A stretch of DNA of 64,000 nt from assembly GCF_000374445.1 (NCBI RefSeq), contig NZ_KB894438.1, forward strand, positions 17,245-81,244, given 5' to 3'. The stretch comes from Actinokineospora enzanensis DSM 44649. Its GTDB lineage: Bacteria > Actinomycetota > Actinomycetes > Mycobacteriales > Pseudonocardiaceae. The notes under the pieces were generated by a model. The model searched no databases and had not been told where the DNA came from. It saw nothing but the letters and a program-made list of their open reading frames with translations. The position numbers and the translations under genes are program-made. Below, piece after piece: positions 30,573 to 38,544 of this stretch. Positions within the stretch are counted from its first letter, which is position 1, and every line of letters starts with the position of its first letter.

Positions 30573-31763
30573 ATGAGAAGACCACTCGCCATAGCCGTGA
30601 CCGCCCTGGCCATCACGACCCTCACCCTGCCCGGCGCGGCCGAACCGGCCCAGCAGACAGAGCGCGGCTTCGGCAGGGCAACACTCACCACCTTCGCCGC
30701 TCTGCCTGCGGAAACCTACGTCCCGGCAAGCGAACCGTCAGGCGCGGCCCTGGGCACCACCCCCGTCAACGGCATCCAGCTCCCCTTCGCCGACCAACCC
30801 GTCCAAGGCTTCAGCGGCATAGTCCGCAACCAGGACGGCACCTTCGAAGTGCTCTCCGACAACGGCTACGGCACCAAGGCCAACAGCGCCGACTTCGCCC
30901 TCGGACTCCACCGCATAGCCCCCAACGGCACGGACATCGACGTCCTGGGCGGCATCGACTTCACCGACCCGGACCACAAGGTCCCGTTCCCCCTCACCCG
31001 CCCCGACCGAGTCCTCACCGGCGCCGACTTCGATGTGGAGTCCATCGTCCGGGCAAAGGACAACACCTACTGGGTAGGCGACGAGTTCGGCCCGTACCTG
31101 CTGCACTTCGACCGCACCGGCCGCCTCCTCGCCGCCCCGGTCCCGCTCCCCGGTGTCTTCGCCCCGGAGAACCCCTCGGGAACCCCCAACCTCCCCTCCA
31201 GCAAGGGCTTCGAGGGTTTGGCGATCTCCCCGGACCGCCGAACCCTGAACGCGCTGCTCGAAGGGACGGTGGCGGGTGATCCGGCAGGATCGTTGCGGCT
31301 CAACGAGTTCGATATCGCCCGCGACTCCTACACCGGCAAGCGCTGGACCTACCAGCTCGACGACCCCTCGCACGCCATCGGCGATCTGACCACAGTGGAC
31401 CGAGACCGGCTGCTCGTCATCGAGCGCGACGGGTTCCAGGGTGCCGATGCCAAGGTCAAGAAGGTGTATCTGGTCGACAAGCGCGACCGCGACCACGACG
31501 GGAAGCTCGACAAGACCCTCGTCGCCGACCTGCTCGACCTGGCCAACCCCCGGCACCTGGGCGGCTTCGACGAGACGTTCCGCTTCCCGTTCCAGACCAT
31601 CGAGGACGTCGCCGTGCTCGACGACCGCACGCTGGCGATCCTGAACGACAACAACTTCCCGTTCTCCTCGGGCCGCAACCCCGGCAAGCCGGACAACGAC
31701 GAGTTCATCACCGTCCGCCTGAGCCAGAGCCTGCACCCGGACCCGCGCTCCCTGCACGACTGA
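30573..31763 (+). CDS. Secreted phytase-like esterase (esterase-like activity of phytase family)
   Basis: A 396-residue protein with a signal peptide (MRRPLAIAVTALAITTLTLPGAAEP, cleavage near 24). The body is propeller-like, with the family segments QGFSGIVRNQDGTFEVLSDNGYG, FDVESIVRAKDNTYWVGDEFGPYLLHFD, GFEGLAISPDRRTLNALLEG and a Ca-binding-like DKRDRDHDGKLDKT. It matches the family usually annotated as phytase-like or alkaline-phosphatase-like esterase. An AAGGGGAG site precedes the ATG. It follows the secreted GDPD on the same strand, so the two may cooperate in organic phosphate scavenging; that link is an inference. Confidence 0.85.
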   Translation: MRRPLAIAVTALAITTLTLPGAAEPAQQTERGFGRATLTTFAALPAETYVPASEPSGAALGTTPVNGIQLPFADQPVQGFSGIVRNQDGTFEVLSDNGYGTKANSADFALGLHRIAPNGTDIDVLGGIDFTDPDHKVPFPLTRPDRVLTGADFDVESIVRAKDNTYWVGDEFGPYLLHFDRTGRLLAAPVPLPGVFAPENPSGTPNLPSSKGFEGLAISPDRRTLNALLEGTVAGDPAGSLRLNEFDIARDSYTGKRWTYQLDDPSHAIGDLTTVDRDRLLVIERDGFQGADAKVKKVYLVDKRDRDHDGKLDKTLVADLLDLANPRHLGGFDETFRFPFQTIEDVAVLDDRTLAILNDNNFPFSSGRNPGKPDNDEFITVRLSQSLHPDPRSLHD

Positions 31764-31823
31764 AACCCGGTTCCCACAACGGTCCCGAGCTGGTATGCAC
31801 AGCGCTGACTGGGAGGGAACACA

Positions 31824-32210
31824 ATGGAACTTGTCGCACACGAGTCGGTAGCAGGCGTCTATCCGGCCAGTGGGGACTATCTGCACGCACTGGAAGTACG
31901 GGAGCCCCGGCGGCTGCTGTTCGTGGCCGGGACGATGGGGCTCGACCCCGTAGGCAAGCCGGGTGCGGATCTCGGGGAGCAGTTGGAGCTGGTGTGGGGC
32001 AACGTTCGGGCGATTCTCGGTTCGGCCGGGATGACCGTGGACAACATCGTCCGGGTTACCAGCTATCTGCGTGACCGCGAGTACGCGGCGGCCAATGCCG
32101 AGGCCCGCAAGGCCGCGCTGGGCGGGCGGGTCGTGCCGACCACCGCCCTCGTCGTGGAGACGCTGGAGTCGGACTGGTTGGTGGAGATCGAGGTACTGGC
32201 CGCCGACTGA
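31824..32210 (+). CDS. Rid-family protein (YjgF/YER057c/UK114)
   Basis: A 128-residue protein of the Rid superfamily. It shows RRLLFVAGTMGLDPVGKPG, QLELVWGNVRAILGSAGMTVDNIVRVTSYLRD and VVPTTALVVETLESDWLVEIEVLA. Canonical RidA enzymes, which hydrolyse reactive enamines/imines, use an Arg in the PARS-type motif near residue 105. Here that position reads PTTA, so the catalytic Arg appears to be missing. A non-deaminating Rid subfamily is more likely. A GGGAGG site precedes the ATG. A strong terminator follows. Confidence 0.85.
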   Translation: MELVAHESVAGVYPASGDYLHALEVREPRRLLFVAGTMGLDPVGKPGADLGEQLELVWGNVRAILGSAGMTVDNIVRVTSYLRDREYAAANAEARKAALGGRVVPTTALVVETLESDWLVEIEVLAAD

Positions 32211-32217
32211 CGACGAA

Positions 32218-32250
32218 GGCCCCCTCCCGAACGGAGTCCGGGAGGGGGCC
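32218..32250. terminator. Bidirectional terminator, Rid gene / pentose-phosphate operon
   Basis: GGCCCCCTCCCG (32218-32229) pairs perfectly with the 12 nt at 32239-32250. It lies between convergent stops 47 nt apart and probably ends the whole tkt-to-pgl operon as well as the Rid gene. Confidence 0.85.
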
Positions 32251-32257
32251 TGGTCGG

Positions 32258-32977
32258 TCAGCGTCCGGCGGCCGCCTTGTCGAGCAGCCACAGGGTGGCC
32301 TGCCTGCCGCGCAGGCCCGCCGCCGGGATGTCGGTCTCGGCGGCGTCGGACAGGGCCGCGGTCACGGCCTCCGCCTTCGACTCGCCTGCGGTGATCAGCC
32401 AGGTCTGGGTCGCCTTGCGGGCCGCCGCGAGGGTCAGCGAGACCCGGGTCGGCGGTGGCTTCGGGCAGTCCCGGACCGCGATCACCGTGGCCCGGGAGTC
32501 GTGCACGGCCGGGGAGTCGGGGAACACCGACAGCGTGTGCCCCTCCTCGCCGACGCCCGCGAGCAGGATGTCCAGCGTCACCCCGGCGATCCGGTCCGCG
32601 TAGGCCTTCGCCGCCGCGTCCGGGTCGTCGCCGAACTCGCCGTCCGAGGCGGGGATCGGGTGGACGCGGGACTCGGTGACCGGGATGTGGTCGAGTAACG
32701 CCGCGCGTGCCTGGGTCTCGTTGCGCTCCGGGTCGCCGCCGGGCAGGAACCGCTCGTCGCCCCAGTAGAAGTCCACTGTGGACCAGTCGACCGCGGCCCC
32801 GGCCGGGCTGGCGCGGATCTGCTCCAGCACCGCCGTGCCGGTCCGACCGCCGGTGAGGGCGATCGAGACCGGGCGCCGGGCCGCCTGCAGGTCGGTGACG
32901 GCCGTGATCAGGCGGGCGGCGGTGGCGGACGCGACCAGGGCGGCGTCGCGGTAGACGACCACCATGGGGTCGGTCAT
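32258..32977 (-). CDS. pgl: 6-phosphogluconolactonase
   Basis: A 239-residue enzyme that hydrolyses 6-phosphogluconolactone, the second oxidative pentose-phosphate step. Signatures are SIALTGGRTGTAVLEQI, VDFYWGDERFLPGGDPERNE and LAGVGEEGHTLSVFP (Glu-Glu in place of the common Pro-Asp before Gly-His). The ATG overlaps the opcA stop by 4 nt. It is the last gene of the operon and is called devB in mycobacteria. Confidence 0.94.
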   Translation of the reverse strand: MTDPMVVVYRDAALVASATAARLITAVTDLQAARRPVSIALTGGRTGTAVLEQIRASPAGAAVDWSTVDFYWGDERFLPGGDPERNETQARAALLDHIPVTESRVHPIPASDGEFGDDPDAAAKAYADRIAGVTLDILLAGVGEEGHTLSVFPDSPAVHDSRATVIAVRDCPKPPPTRVSLTLAAARKATQTWLITAGESKAEAVTAALSDAAETDIPAAGLRGRQATLWLLDKAAAGR

Positions 32978-34182
32978 GATTTCCCCTTGGCGGTCTTCGC
33001 CGCGGTCTTGGCGGTCGCCGTCTTGTTCGCCGCCGTCTTGTTCGCCGCCGTCTTGTCCGCCGTGGTCTTGGCAGGCGTCGACTTCGGCTTGGCCTGGCGG
33101 GTCTTGGTGGCCGTGCCGGTCGACTTGGCCGATCCCGCCGCGGGCTTCGCCGCCGCCTCGGCCGCCTCCGCCTCGTTGAAGGAGGCCGCGGCCTCCGCCG
33201 CCGACACCACCGGCTGGTCGTTCGAGGTCGGCGCGGGCCTGCTCGGCGCCTTCACCGGGGTGCGCCCCCGGGTGACCTTGCCCAGGCCCTTGAGCGTCTC
33301 CTCGAACGGCTCGTCCGGGTCCAGTCGACGCAGCTCCTCGGCCAGGCAGTCGCGGATCTCCCGGCGCTGCAGGGCCACCCGGCGGGACGGCTGCCCCGGC
33401 TGGGTGAGCGTGCCGACCTTGCCGTCCGGCCGGACCAGCTGCACCGCGCCGGACCGGCGCTCCAGCTCCACCGACACTATCCCCTGCCCGGAGGCCGCCT
33501 TGGCGCGCTTCACCGGGATCCGCAGCCGGGCCGCCAGCCAGCCCGCCAGCAGGTCGGTGGAGGGCGAGTCGGACTCGCCGAGCACCGTCGCCGCGGTGAC
33601 CTTCTCGTGCGGCGGCAGGTCGAGGGCCGCCGCCAGGACCGCGCGCCACAGGGTGAGGCGGGTCCAGGCGAGGTCGGTGTCCCCGGCGGCGTAGTTCTTC
33701 TGCCGCACCTCCAGCGCCTTGATCGGGTTGCGCTCGGCGGCCGAGTCGGTGATCCGGCGCTGGGCCAGTCGCCCGATCGGGTCGTCCGCGGGCCGGGCGG
33801 GCGCTTCGAACGGCCACCAGGCCACCACCGGCGCGTCCGGCAGCAGCAACGGGATGACGCAGCCCGCCCCCTCGTCGGCGAGCGCGCCGTAGAGCCGCAG
33901 CACCACGACCTCGCTGGCGCCCGCGTCACCGCCGACGCGGATCTGGGCGTCCAGCCGGGCGGCGGCCTTGCGCGCGCCGCGGGCCACCACGATCACCCGG
34001 CAGGGGTGCTCGCGGCTGGCGTCGTTGGCCGCGTCGATGGCGTCCTCGGTGCGCGCCCCGTCGTCGGTGACGATCACCAGGGTGAGCACCCGGCCCAGGG
34101 CGGTCGCGCCACCCTGTTCGCGCAGGTGCACCAGCTTCGAGTTGACCTGCGAGGTGGTGGTCGAAGGGAGATCGATGATCAC
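32974..34182 (-). CDS. opcA: Glucose-6-phosphate dehydrogenase assembly protein OpcA with a histone-H1-like tail
   Basis: A 402-residue OpcA, the actinobacterial/cyanobacterial partner that promotes assembly and activity of Zwf. The conserved body runs to about residue 310 (IIDLPSTTTSQVNSKLVHLREQG; VIPLLLPDAPVVAWWPFEAP; RITDSAAERNP). The C-terminal 60-90 residues are low-complexity: an Ala/Glu stretch followed by Lys/Ala/Thr repeats (TADKTAANKTAANKTATAKT), like histone H1. The GTG start overlaps the zwf stop by 4 nt. The tail is outside the known family core. Confidence 0.93.
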   Translation of the reverse strand: MIIDLPSTTTSQVNSKLVHLREQGGATALGRVLTLVIVTDDGARTEDAIDAANDASREHPCRVIVVARGARKAAARLDAQIRVGGDAGASEVVVLRLYGALADEGAGCVIPLLLPDAPVVAWWPFEAPARPADDPIGRLAQRRITDSAAERNPIKALEVRQKNYAAGDTDLAWTRLTLWRAVLAAALDLPPHEKVTAATVLGESDSPSTDLLAGWLAARLRIPVKRAKAASGQGIVSVELERRSGAVQLVRPDGKVGTLTQPGQPSRRVALQRREIRDCLAEELRRLDPDEPFEETLKGLGKVTRGRTPVKAPSRPAPTSNDQPVVSAAEAAASFNEAEAAEAAAKPAAGSAKSTGTATKTRQAKPKSTPAKTTADKTAANKTAANKTATAKTAAKTAKGKS

Positions 34183-35720
34183 GGCCGCCTCCAGTGCCTG
34201 CCGGTTCGGGACAGCATCTTGTCGGCGGAGTCGGGTCCCCAGGTGCCCGCGGGGTAGCCCTCCGGCTTGCCGGACTGGGTCCAGTGCTTGAGCACCGGCT
34301 CCAGGATCTCCCAGGACAGCTCGACCTCCTCGTTCACCGGGAACAGCGACGGCTCGCCGAGCAGCACGTCCAGCAGCAGCCGCTCGTAGGCCTCGGGGGA
34401 GGACTCGGTGAACGCGTGGCCGTAGCTGAAGTCCATGGACACGTCCCGGACCTCCATGGAGTTGCCCGGCACCTTGGAGCCGAACCGCATGGTCACGCCC
34501 TCGTCCGGCTGTACCCGCACCACCAGGGCGTTCTGCCCGAGCTCCTCGGTCGCGGTGTCGTCGAAGGGCAGGTGCGGGGCGCGCTTGAACACCACCGCGA
34601 TCTCGGTGACCCGCCTGCCCAGCCGCTTGCCGGTGCGCAGGTAGAACGGCACGCCCGCCCAGCGCCGGGTGTTCACCTCCAGGGTGATCGCGGCGTAGGT
34701 CTCGGTGGTGGAGGTCTTGGCGAAGCCCTCCTCCTCCAGCAGGCCGGACACCTTCTGGCCGCCCTGCCAGCCGCCGGTGTACTGGCCGCGCGCGGTGGTC
34801 TCGCCGAACGGGCCGACGGCCTTGGTCGCCTCCAGCACCTTGATCTTCTCGGTGCGCAGCGCCCGCGGCTGGAAGGAGACCGGCTCCTCCATCGCGGTCA
34901 GCGCCAGCAGCTGGATCAGGTGGTTCTGGATCACGTCGCGGGCCGCGCCGATGCCGTCGTAGTAACCCGCGCGCCCGCCGAGGCCGATGTCCTCGGCCAT
35001 GGTGATCTGCACGTGGTCGACGTAGTTGGCGTTCCAGATCGGCTCGAACAGCTGGTTGGCGAAACGCAGCGCCAACAGGTTCTGCACCGTCTCCTTGCCG
35101 AGGTAGTGGTCGATGCGGAACACCGACTCCTCGGGGAAGACGTCGTTGAGAATGCCGTTGAGCTGCTTGGCGCTGGCCAGGTCGTGCCCGAACGGCTTCT
35201 CGATGACCACCCGCCGCCACTCGTCCGGGCCCGCGGGCTCGGCCAGGCCGCAGCGCGCCAGCTGCTTGGTGACCACCGGGAACGCGCCGGGCGGGATGGA
35301 CAGGTAGAACGCGTGGTTGCCGCTGGTGCCGCGCTGCTCGTCCAGGTCGCGCACGGTCTCGGCGAGCCGGTCGAACGAGTCGTCGTCGTCGAAGGTGCCC
35401 TGCACGAACCGGAAGCCCTCGGCCAGCCGGTCCCACACCGCCTCCCGGAACGGGGTGCGCGCGTGCTGCTTGACCGCCTCGTAGACGACCTGCCCGAAGT
35501 CCTGGTCCTCCCAGTCCCGGCGGGCGAAGCCGACGAGCGAGAAGCCCGGCGGCAGCAGGCCGCGGTTGGCCAGGTCGTAGATGGCGGGCATGAGCTTCTT
35601 GCGGGACAGGTCACCGGTCACGCCGAAGATCACCAGGCCGCACGGGCCCGCGATCCGCGGCAGCCGCTTGTCCCTGGGGTCCCGCAGCGGGTTGTGCCAG
35701 TCCGAGGCCAGCGTGTTCAC
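34179..35720 (-). CDS. zwf: Glucose-6-phosphate 1-dehydrogenase
   Basis: A 513-residue dehydrogenase for the first oxidative pentose-phosphate step. The nucleotide-binding motif is VIFGVTGDLSRKKLMPAIYDL, and the substrate and catalytic signature is RIDHYLGKETVQNLLALRFAN. VVIEKPFGHDLASA and the C-terminal EVELSWEILEPVL region are also typical. The GTG start overlaps the pgi stop by 4 nt, and zwf in turn overlaps opcA, so Zwf and its assembly factor are co-translated. Confidence 0.96.
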   Translation of the reverse strand: MNTLASDWHNPLRDPRDKRLPRIAGPCGLVIFGVTGDLSRKKLMPAIYDLANRGLLPPGFSLVGFARRDWEDQDFGQVVYEAVKQHARTPFREAVWDRLAEGFRFVQGTFDDDDSFDRLAETVRDLDEQRGTSGNHAFYLSIPPGAFPVVTKQLARCGLAEPAGPDEWRRVVIEKPFGHDLASAKQLNGILNDVFPEESVFRIDHYLGKETVQNLLALRFANQLFEPIWNANYVDHVQITMAEDIGLGGRAGYYDGIGAARDVIQNHLIQLLALTAMEEPVSFQPRALRTEKIKVLEATKAVGPFGETTARGQYTGGWQGGQKVSGLLEEEGFAKTSTTETYAAITLEVNTRRWAGVPFYLRTGKRLGRRVTEIAVVFKRAPHLPFDDTATEELGQNALVVRVQPDEGVTMRFGSKVPGNSMEVRDVSMDFSYGHAFTESSPEAYERLLLDVLLGEPSLFPVNEEVELSWEILEPVLKHWTQSGKPEGYPAGTWGPDSADKMLSRTGRHWRRP

Positions 35721-37351
35721 CTGGTCACCTCGGTGACCTCGGCGATGGCCTCGACCAGCCGGGCCAGGCCCGCCGCGCGGTCGGTGAAGTGCAGCCGCAG
35801 CAGCGGCCTGCCGTGGTCGATCAGCACCTGGCCGTCGCCCAGCGCCTGCGCGTGCTGGAGCACGCCGAGCGTGTAGGGGCGGTCGGGCACCTGCAGGTCC
35901 TCCTCGGCGCCGCCGGTGACCTGCAGGAACACCCCGTTCTGGTGACCGCCCTTGTGGTACTGGCCGGTCGAGTGCAGGAACCGCGGCCCCCACCCGAAGG
36001 TGGTCTGCAGGCCGGACCGGCGGGCCAGCTCCGGCCGCAGGAGCACGGCCGAGGCGTCGTCCAGGCGGTCCAGGTAGACCTGCACGGACAGGTAGCCTGC
36101 CGCGGGCGCGGCGGCGAGCAACGAGTGCAGCGCCCCGGCCAGCGAGTCGATCCCGGAGTGCAGCAGGCCCTCGGACGGGTGAACCTCCACCGGACCCACG
36201 ACGAACGCGGGCGCGGCCTCGTCGCCGCCGGGGGAGTCCAGCAGCGCGCGCGCCGCCTTCTTCGCCGCCTCCACGTCCGGCTGGTCGAACGGGTTGATCC
36301 CGAGCAGGCGCCCGGCCACCGCGGTGGCGTACTCCCACAACAGGATCAGGCCGCCCAGCGTGCCCGCGGTGGACACCTGCGCGCCGCCGCCCGCCGGGCC
36401 GATCGCCACGGCGGTGGCGTCGTCGCCCGCGTCGGCGAAGCCGGGGGCGTCCGGGTTCTCCACGACCACCGGCAGCAAGCCGGTGCCCTCCTTGCCGGTC
36501 GACTCGGCCACCAGCTGCTCGGCCCAGTCGCCGAAGCCCTTGATGCCGGAGCCGGTGTCGGCCAGCACGACCTTCTCCGCGCCGGTGGCGTGTGCCGCGC
36601 CGAGCGCCGCGGCCAGCCGCAGGCCCGGGTTCTCCGTGCTGTCCTGGGACAGCACGGCGGCGGCCGCGGCTGCCTCGTCCAGCAGCGCGGCCACGTCCGC
36701 GCCCGCCAGCCCGGCGGGCACCAGGCCGAACGCGGTGAGCGCCGAGTACCGGCCGCCCACGTCCGGGTCGGCCTGGAACACCCGGCGGTAGCCCGCCTCG
36801 GTCGCCAGCCGCTCCAGCGGCGAGCCGGGGTCGGTCACCACCACGATCCGGGCCGCCGCGTCGATGCCCTCGGCCGCGAACGCGGCGGCGAAGAGCCTGC
36901 GGTGGCTGTCGGTCTCCACAGTGGACCCCGACTTGGAGGACACCACCAGCACCGTGCGGGACAGCTCGCCCGCCAGCGCGTCGGCCACCTGGCCGGGGTC
37001 GGTGGTGTCCAGCACCACCAGCGGCACGCCTGCCGTGGCGGTGATCACCTCGGGGGCCAGCGACGACCCGCCCATGCCCGCCAGCACGACCCGGTCGACG
37101 CCGTCGGCGCGCAGCTCCGCGCGCAGGGCGTCGATCTCGGCCAACAGCGGGCGGGAGGTCTCCGCGAGCGTGGTCCAGGACAGCCGGATGGCCGCCTCGG
37201 ACTCCGCCGCGGGCCCCCACAGGGTGGGGTCACCGGCGGTGAGCTTGGACGCGACCTGTTCCTCGACCAGTCGGCCGACGAGCGGCGCCGCCTCCTGGGC
37301 GAGCCGCTCGTCGACGATGGTTACTGCGACTTCTCCGGGGTGCTCGGCCAT
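35717..37351 (-). CDS. pgi: Glucose-6-phosphate isomerase (SIS-domain type)
   Basis: A 544-residue protein with the SIS-type isomerase signatures GVDRVVLAGMGGSSLAPEVI, LVVSSKSGSTVETDSHRRLF and DTGSGIKGFGDWAEQLVAES, and a Lys/His-containing TGQYHKGGHQNGVFLQ C-terminal segment. It converts fructose 6-phosphate to glucose 6-phosphate, feeding Zwf. It sits between tal and zwf, where M. tuberculosis has no pgi (from memory). The ATG at 37351 begins MAEHPGEVAVTIVDE; codons upstream of it run into the tal gene. A weak AGGAGAGG lies 14 nt upstream. Confidence 0.92.
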   Translation of the reverse strand: MAEHPGEVAVTIVDERLAQEAAPLVGRLVEEQVASKLTAGDPTLWGPAAESEAAIRLSWTTLAETSRPLLAEIDALRAELRADGVDRVVLAGMGGSSLAPEVITATAGVPLVVLDTTDPGQVADALAGELSRTVLVVSSKSGSTVETDSHRRLFAAAFAAEGIDAAARIVVVTDPGSPLERLATEAGYRRVFQADPDVGGRYSALTAFGLVPAGLAGADVAALLDEAAAAAAVLSQDSTENPGLRLAAALGAAHATGAEKVVLADTGSGIKGFGDWAEQLVAESTGKEGTGLLPVVVENPDAPGFADAGDDATAVAIGPAGGGAQVSTAGTLGGLILLWEYATAVAGRLLGINPFDQPDVEAAKKAARALLDSPGGDEAAPAFVVGPVEVHPSEGLLHSGIDSLAGALHSLLAAAPAAGYLSVQVYLDRLDDASAVLLRPELARRSGLQTTFGWGPRFLHSTGQYHKGGHQNGVFLQVTGGAEEDLQVPDRPYTLGVLQHAQALGDGQVLIDHGRPLLRLHFTDRAAGLARLVEAIAEVTEVTR

Positions 37352-37391
37352 GTGTGGCGTCAGCCTCTCCTGGTATCCCGTCTTGGGCCGC

Positions 37392-38513
37392 TCAGCCGCG
37401 GTCGCCGTCGTCGGCGCCGTCGAGCTGGCCGCGAACCGTCTCCAGCAATTCCGACCAGGACTTCTCGAACTTCTCCACGCCCTCGGTCTCCAGGACGCGG
37501 TACACGTCGTCGACATCGATCCCGGCGGCGGCGAGCCGGTCGTAGACCTCCTGCGCCTCGCCCGCCCGCCCGGTGACGGTGTCGCCGGTAATCCTGCCGT
37601 GGTCGGCGACCGCGTGCAGGGTCTTTTCCGGCATCGTGTTGACCGTGTCGGCGACCACGAGGTCGTCCACGTACAGGGTGTCCGGGTAGTCCGGGTTCTT
37701 CACCCCGGTGGACGCCCACAGTGGACGCTGCGCGTTCGCCCCTGCGCCACGCAGGGCTTCCCAGCGTTCACCGGCGAAGGTCTCCTGGAAGGCGGCGTAG
37801 GCGAGTCGGGCGTTGGCCACCGCCGCCTTGCCGCGCAGACCCGTGGCCTCGTCGGTGTCGATGGCAGCCAGCCGCCTGTCCACCTCGCTGTCCACACGGG
37901 ACACGAAGAACGACGCGACCGAGTGAATCCCGGCGAGGTCGTGCCCGTTCGCCTTGGCCTGCTCAAGGCCGGCGAGGTAGGCGTCCATGACGGCGCGGTA
38001 GCGCTGCACCGAGAAGATCAGCGTCACGTTCACGCTGACGCCCTCGGCGATGGTGCGGGTGATCGCGGGCAGGCCCTCGACCGTGGCCGGGATCTTCACC
38101 AGCAGGTTCGGCCGGTCCACGGTCTTCCACAGGTCGAGCGCCTCGGCCGCGGTGGCCTCGGTGTCGGCTGCCAGCCGCGGGTCGACCTCGATGGACACCC
38201 GGCCGTCCACGTGCCCGGACTGCTCGTACACGTCGCGGAACAGGTCGCAGGCGTTGCGCACGTCGGTGGTGGTCAGCTCGCGCACGGCCGCCTCGACGGA
38301 CGCGCCGCGCGCGGCCAGGCCGCGCACCTGCTCGTCGTAGGCGGCGCCGTCGGACAGCGCGCCCGCGAAGATCGTCGGGTTGGTGGTCACCCCGACCACG
38401 TGCTTGTCACGGATCAGGTCCGCCAGGTTGCCAGAGGTCAGGCGCTCGCGGGACAGGTCGTCCAGCCAGATCGAGACGCCCGCGTCGGAGAGGGTCTTGA
38501 GGATGTCGCTCAC
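37392..38513 (-). CDS. tal: Transaldolase
   Basis: A 373-residue transaldolase that transfers dihydroxyacetone units between sugar phosphates. [13 protein letters not shown] near the N-terminus and the Schiff-base Lys in [16 protein letters not shown] are the two family signatures. [20 protein letters not shown] and [16 protein letters not shown] complete the pattern of the longer actinobacterial class. The GTG start is 31 nt after the tkt stop. Confidence 0.96.
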   Translation of the reverse strand: MSDILKTLSDAGVSIWLDDLSRERLTSGNLADLIRDKHVVGVTTNPTIFAGALSDGAAYDEQVRGLAARGASVEAAVRELTTTDVRNACDLFRDVYEQSGHVDGRVSIEVDPRLAADTEATAAEALDLWKTVDRPNLLVKIPATVEGLPAITRTIAEGVSVNVTLIFSVQRYRAVMDAYLAGLEQAKANGHDLAGIHSVASFFVSRVDSEVDRRLAAIDTDEATGLRGKAAVANARLAYAAFQETFAGERWEALRGAGANAQRPLWASTGVKNPDYPDTLYVDDLVVADTVNTMPEKTLHAVADHGRITGDTVTGRAGEAQEVYDRLAAAGIDVDDVYRVLETEGVEKFEKSWSELLETVRGQLDGADDGDRG

Positions 38514-38544
38514 GGGGATACCTCCTGCTGCGGTTGCTTGGCGG

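Noticed and set aside
34440..34644. Plus-strand small open frames inside zwf
   Set aside because: They are antisense to a conserved coding region with no start signal.
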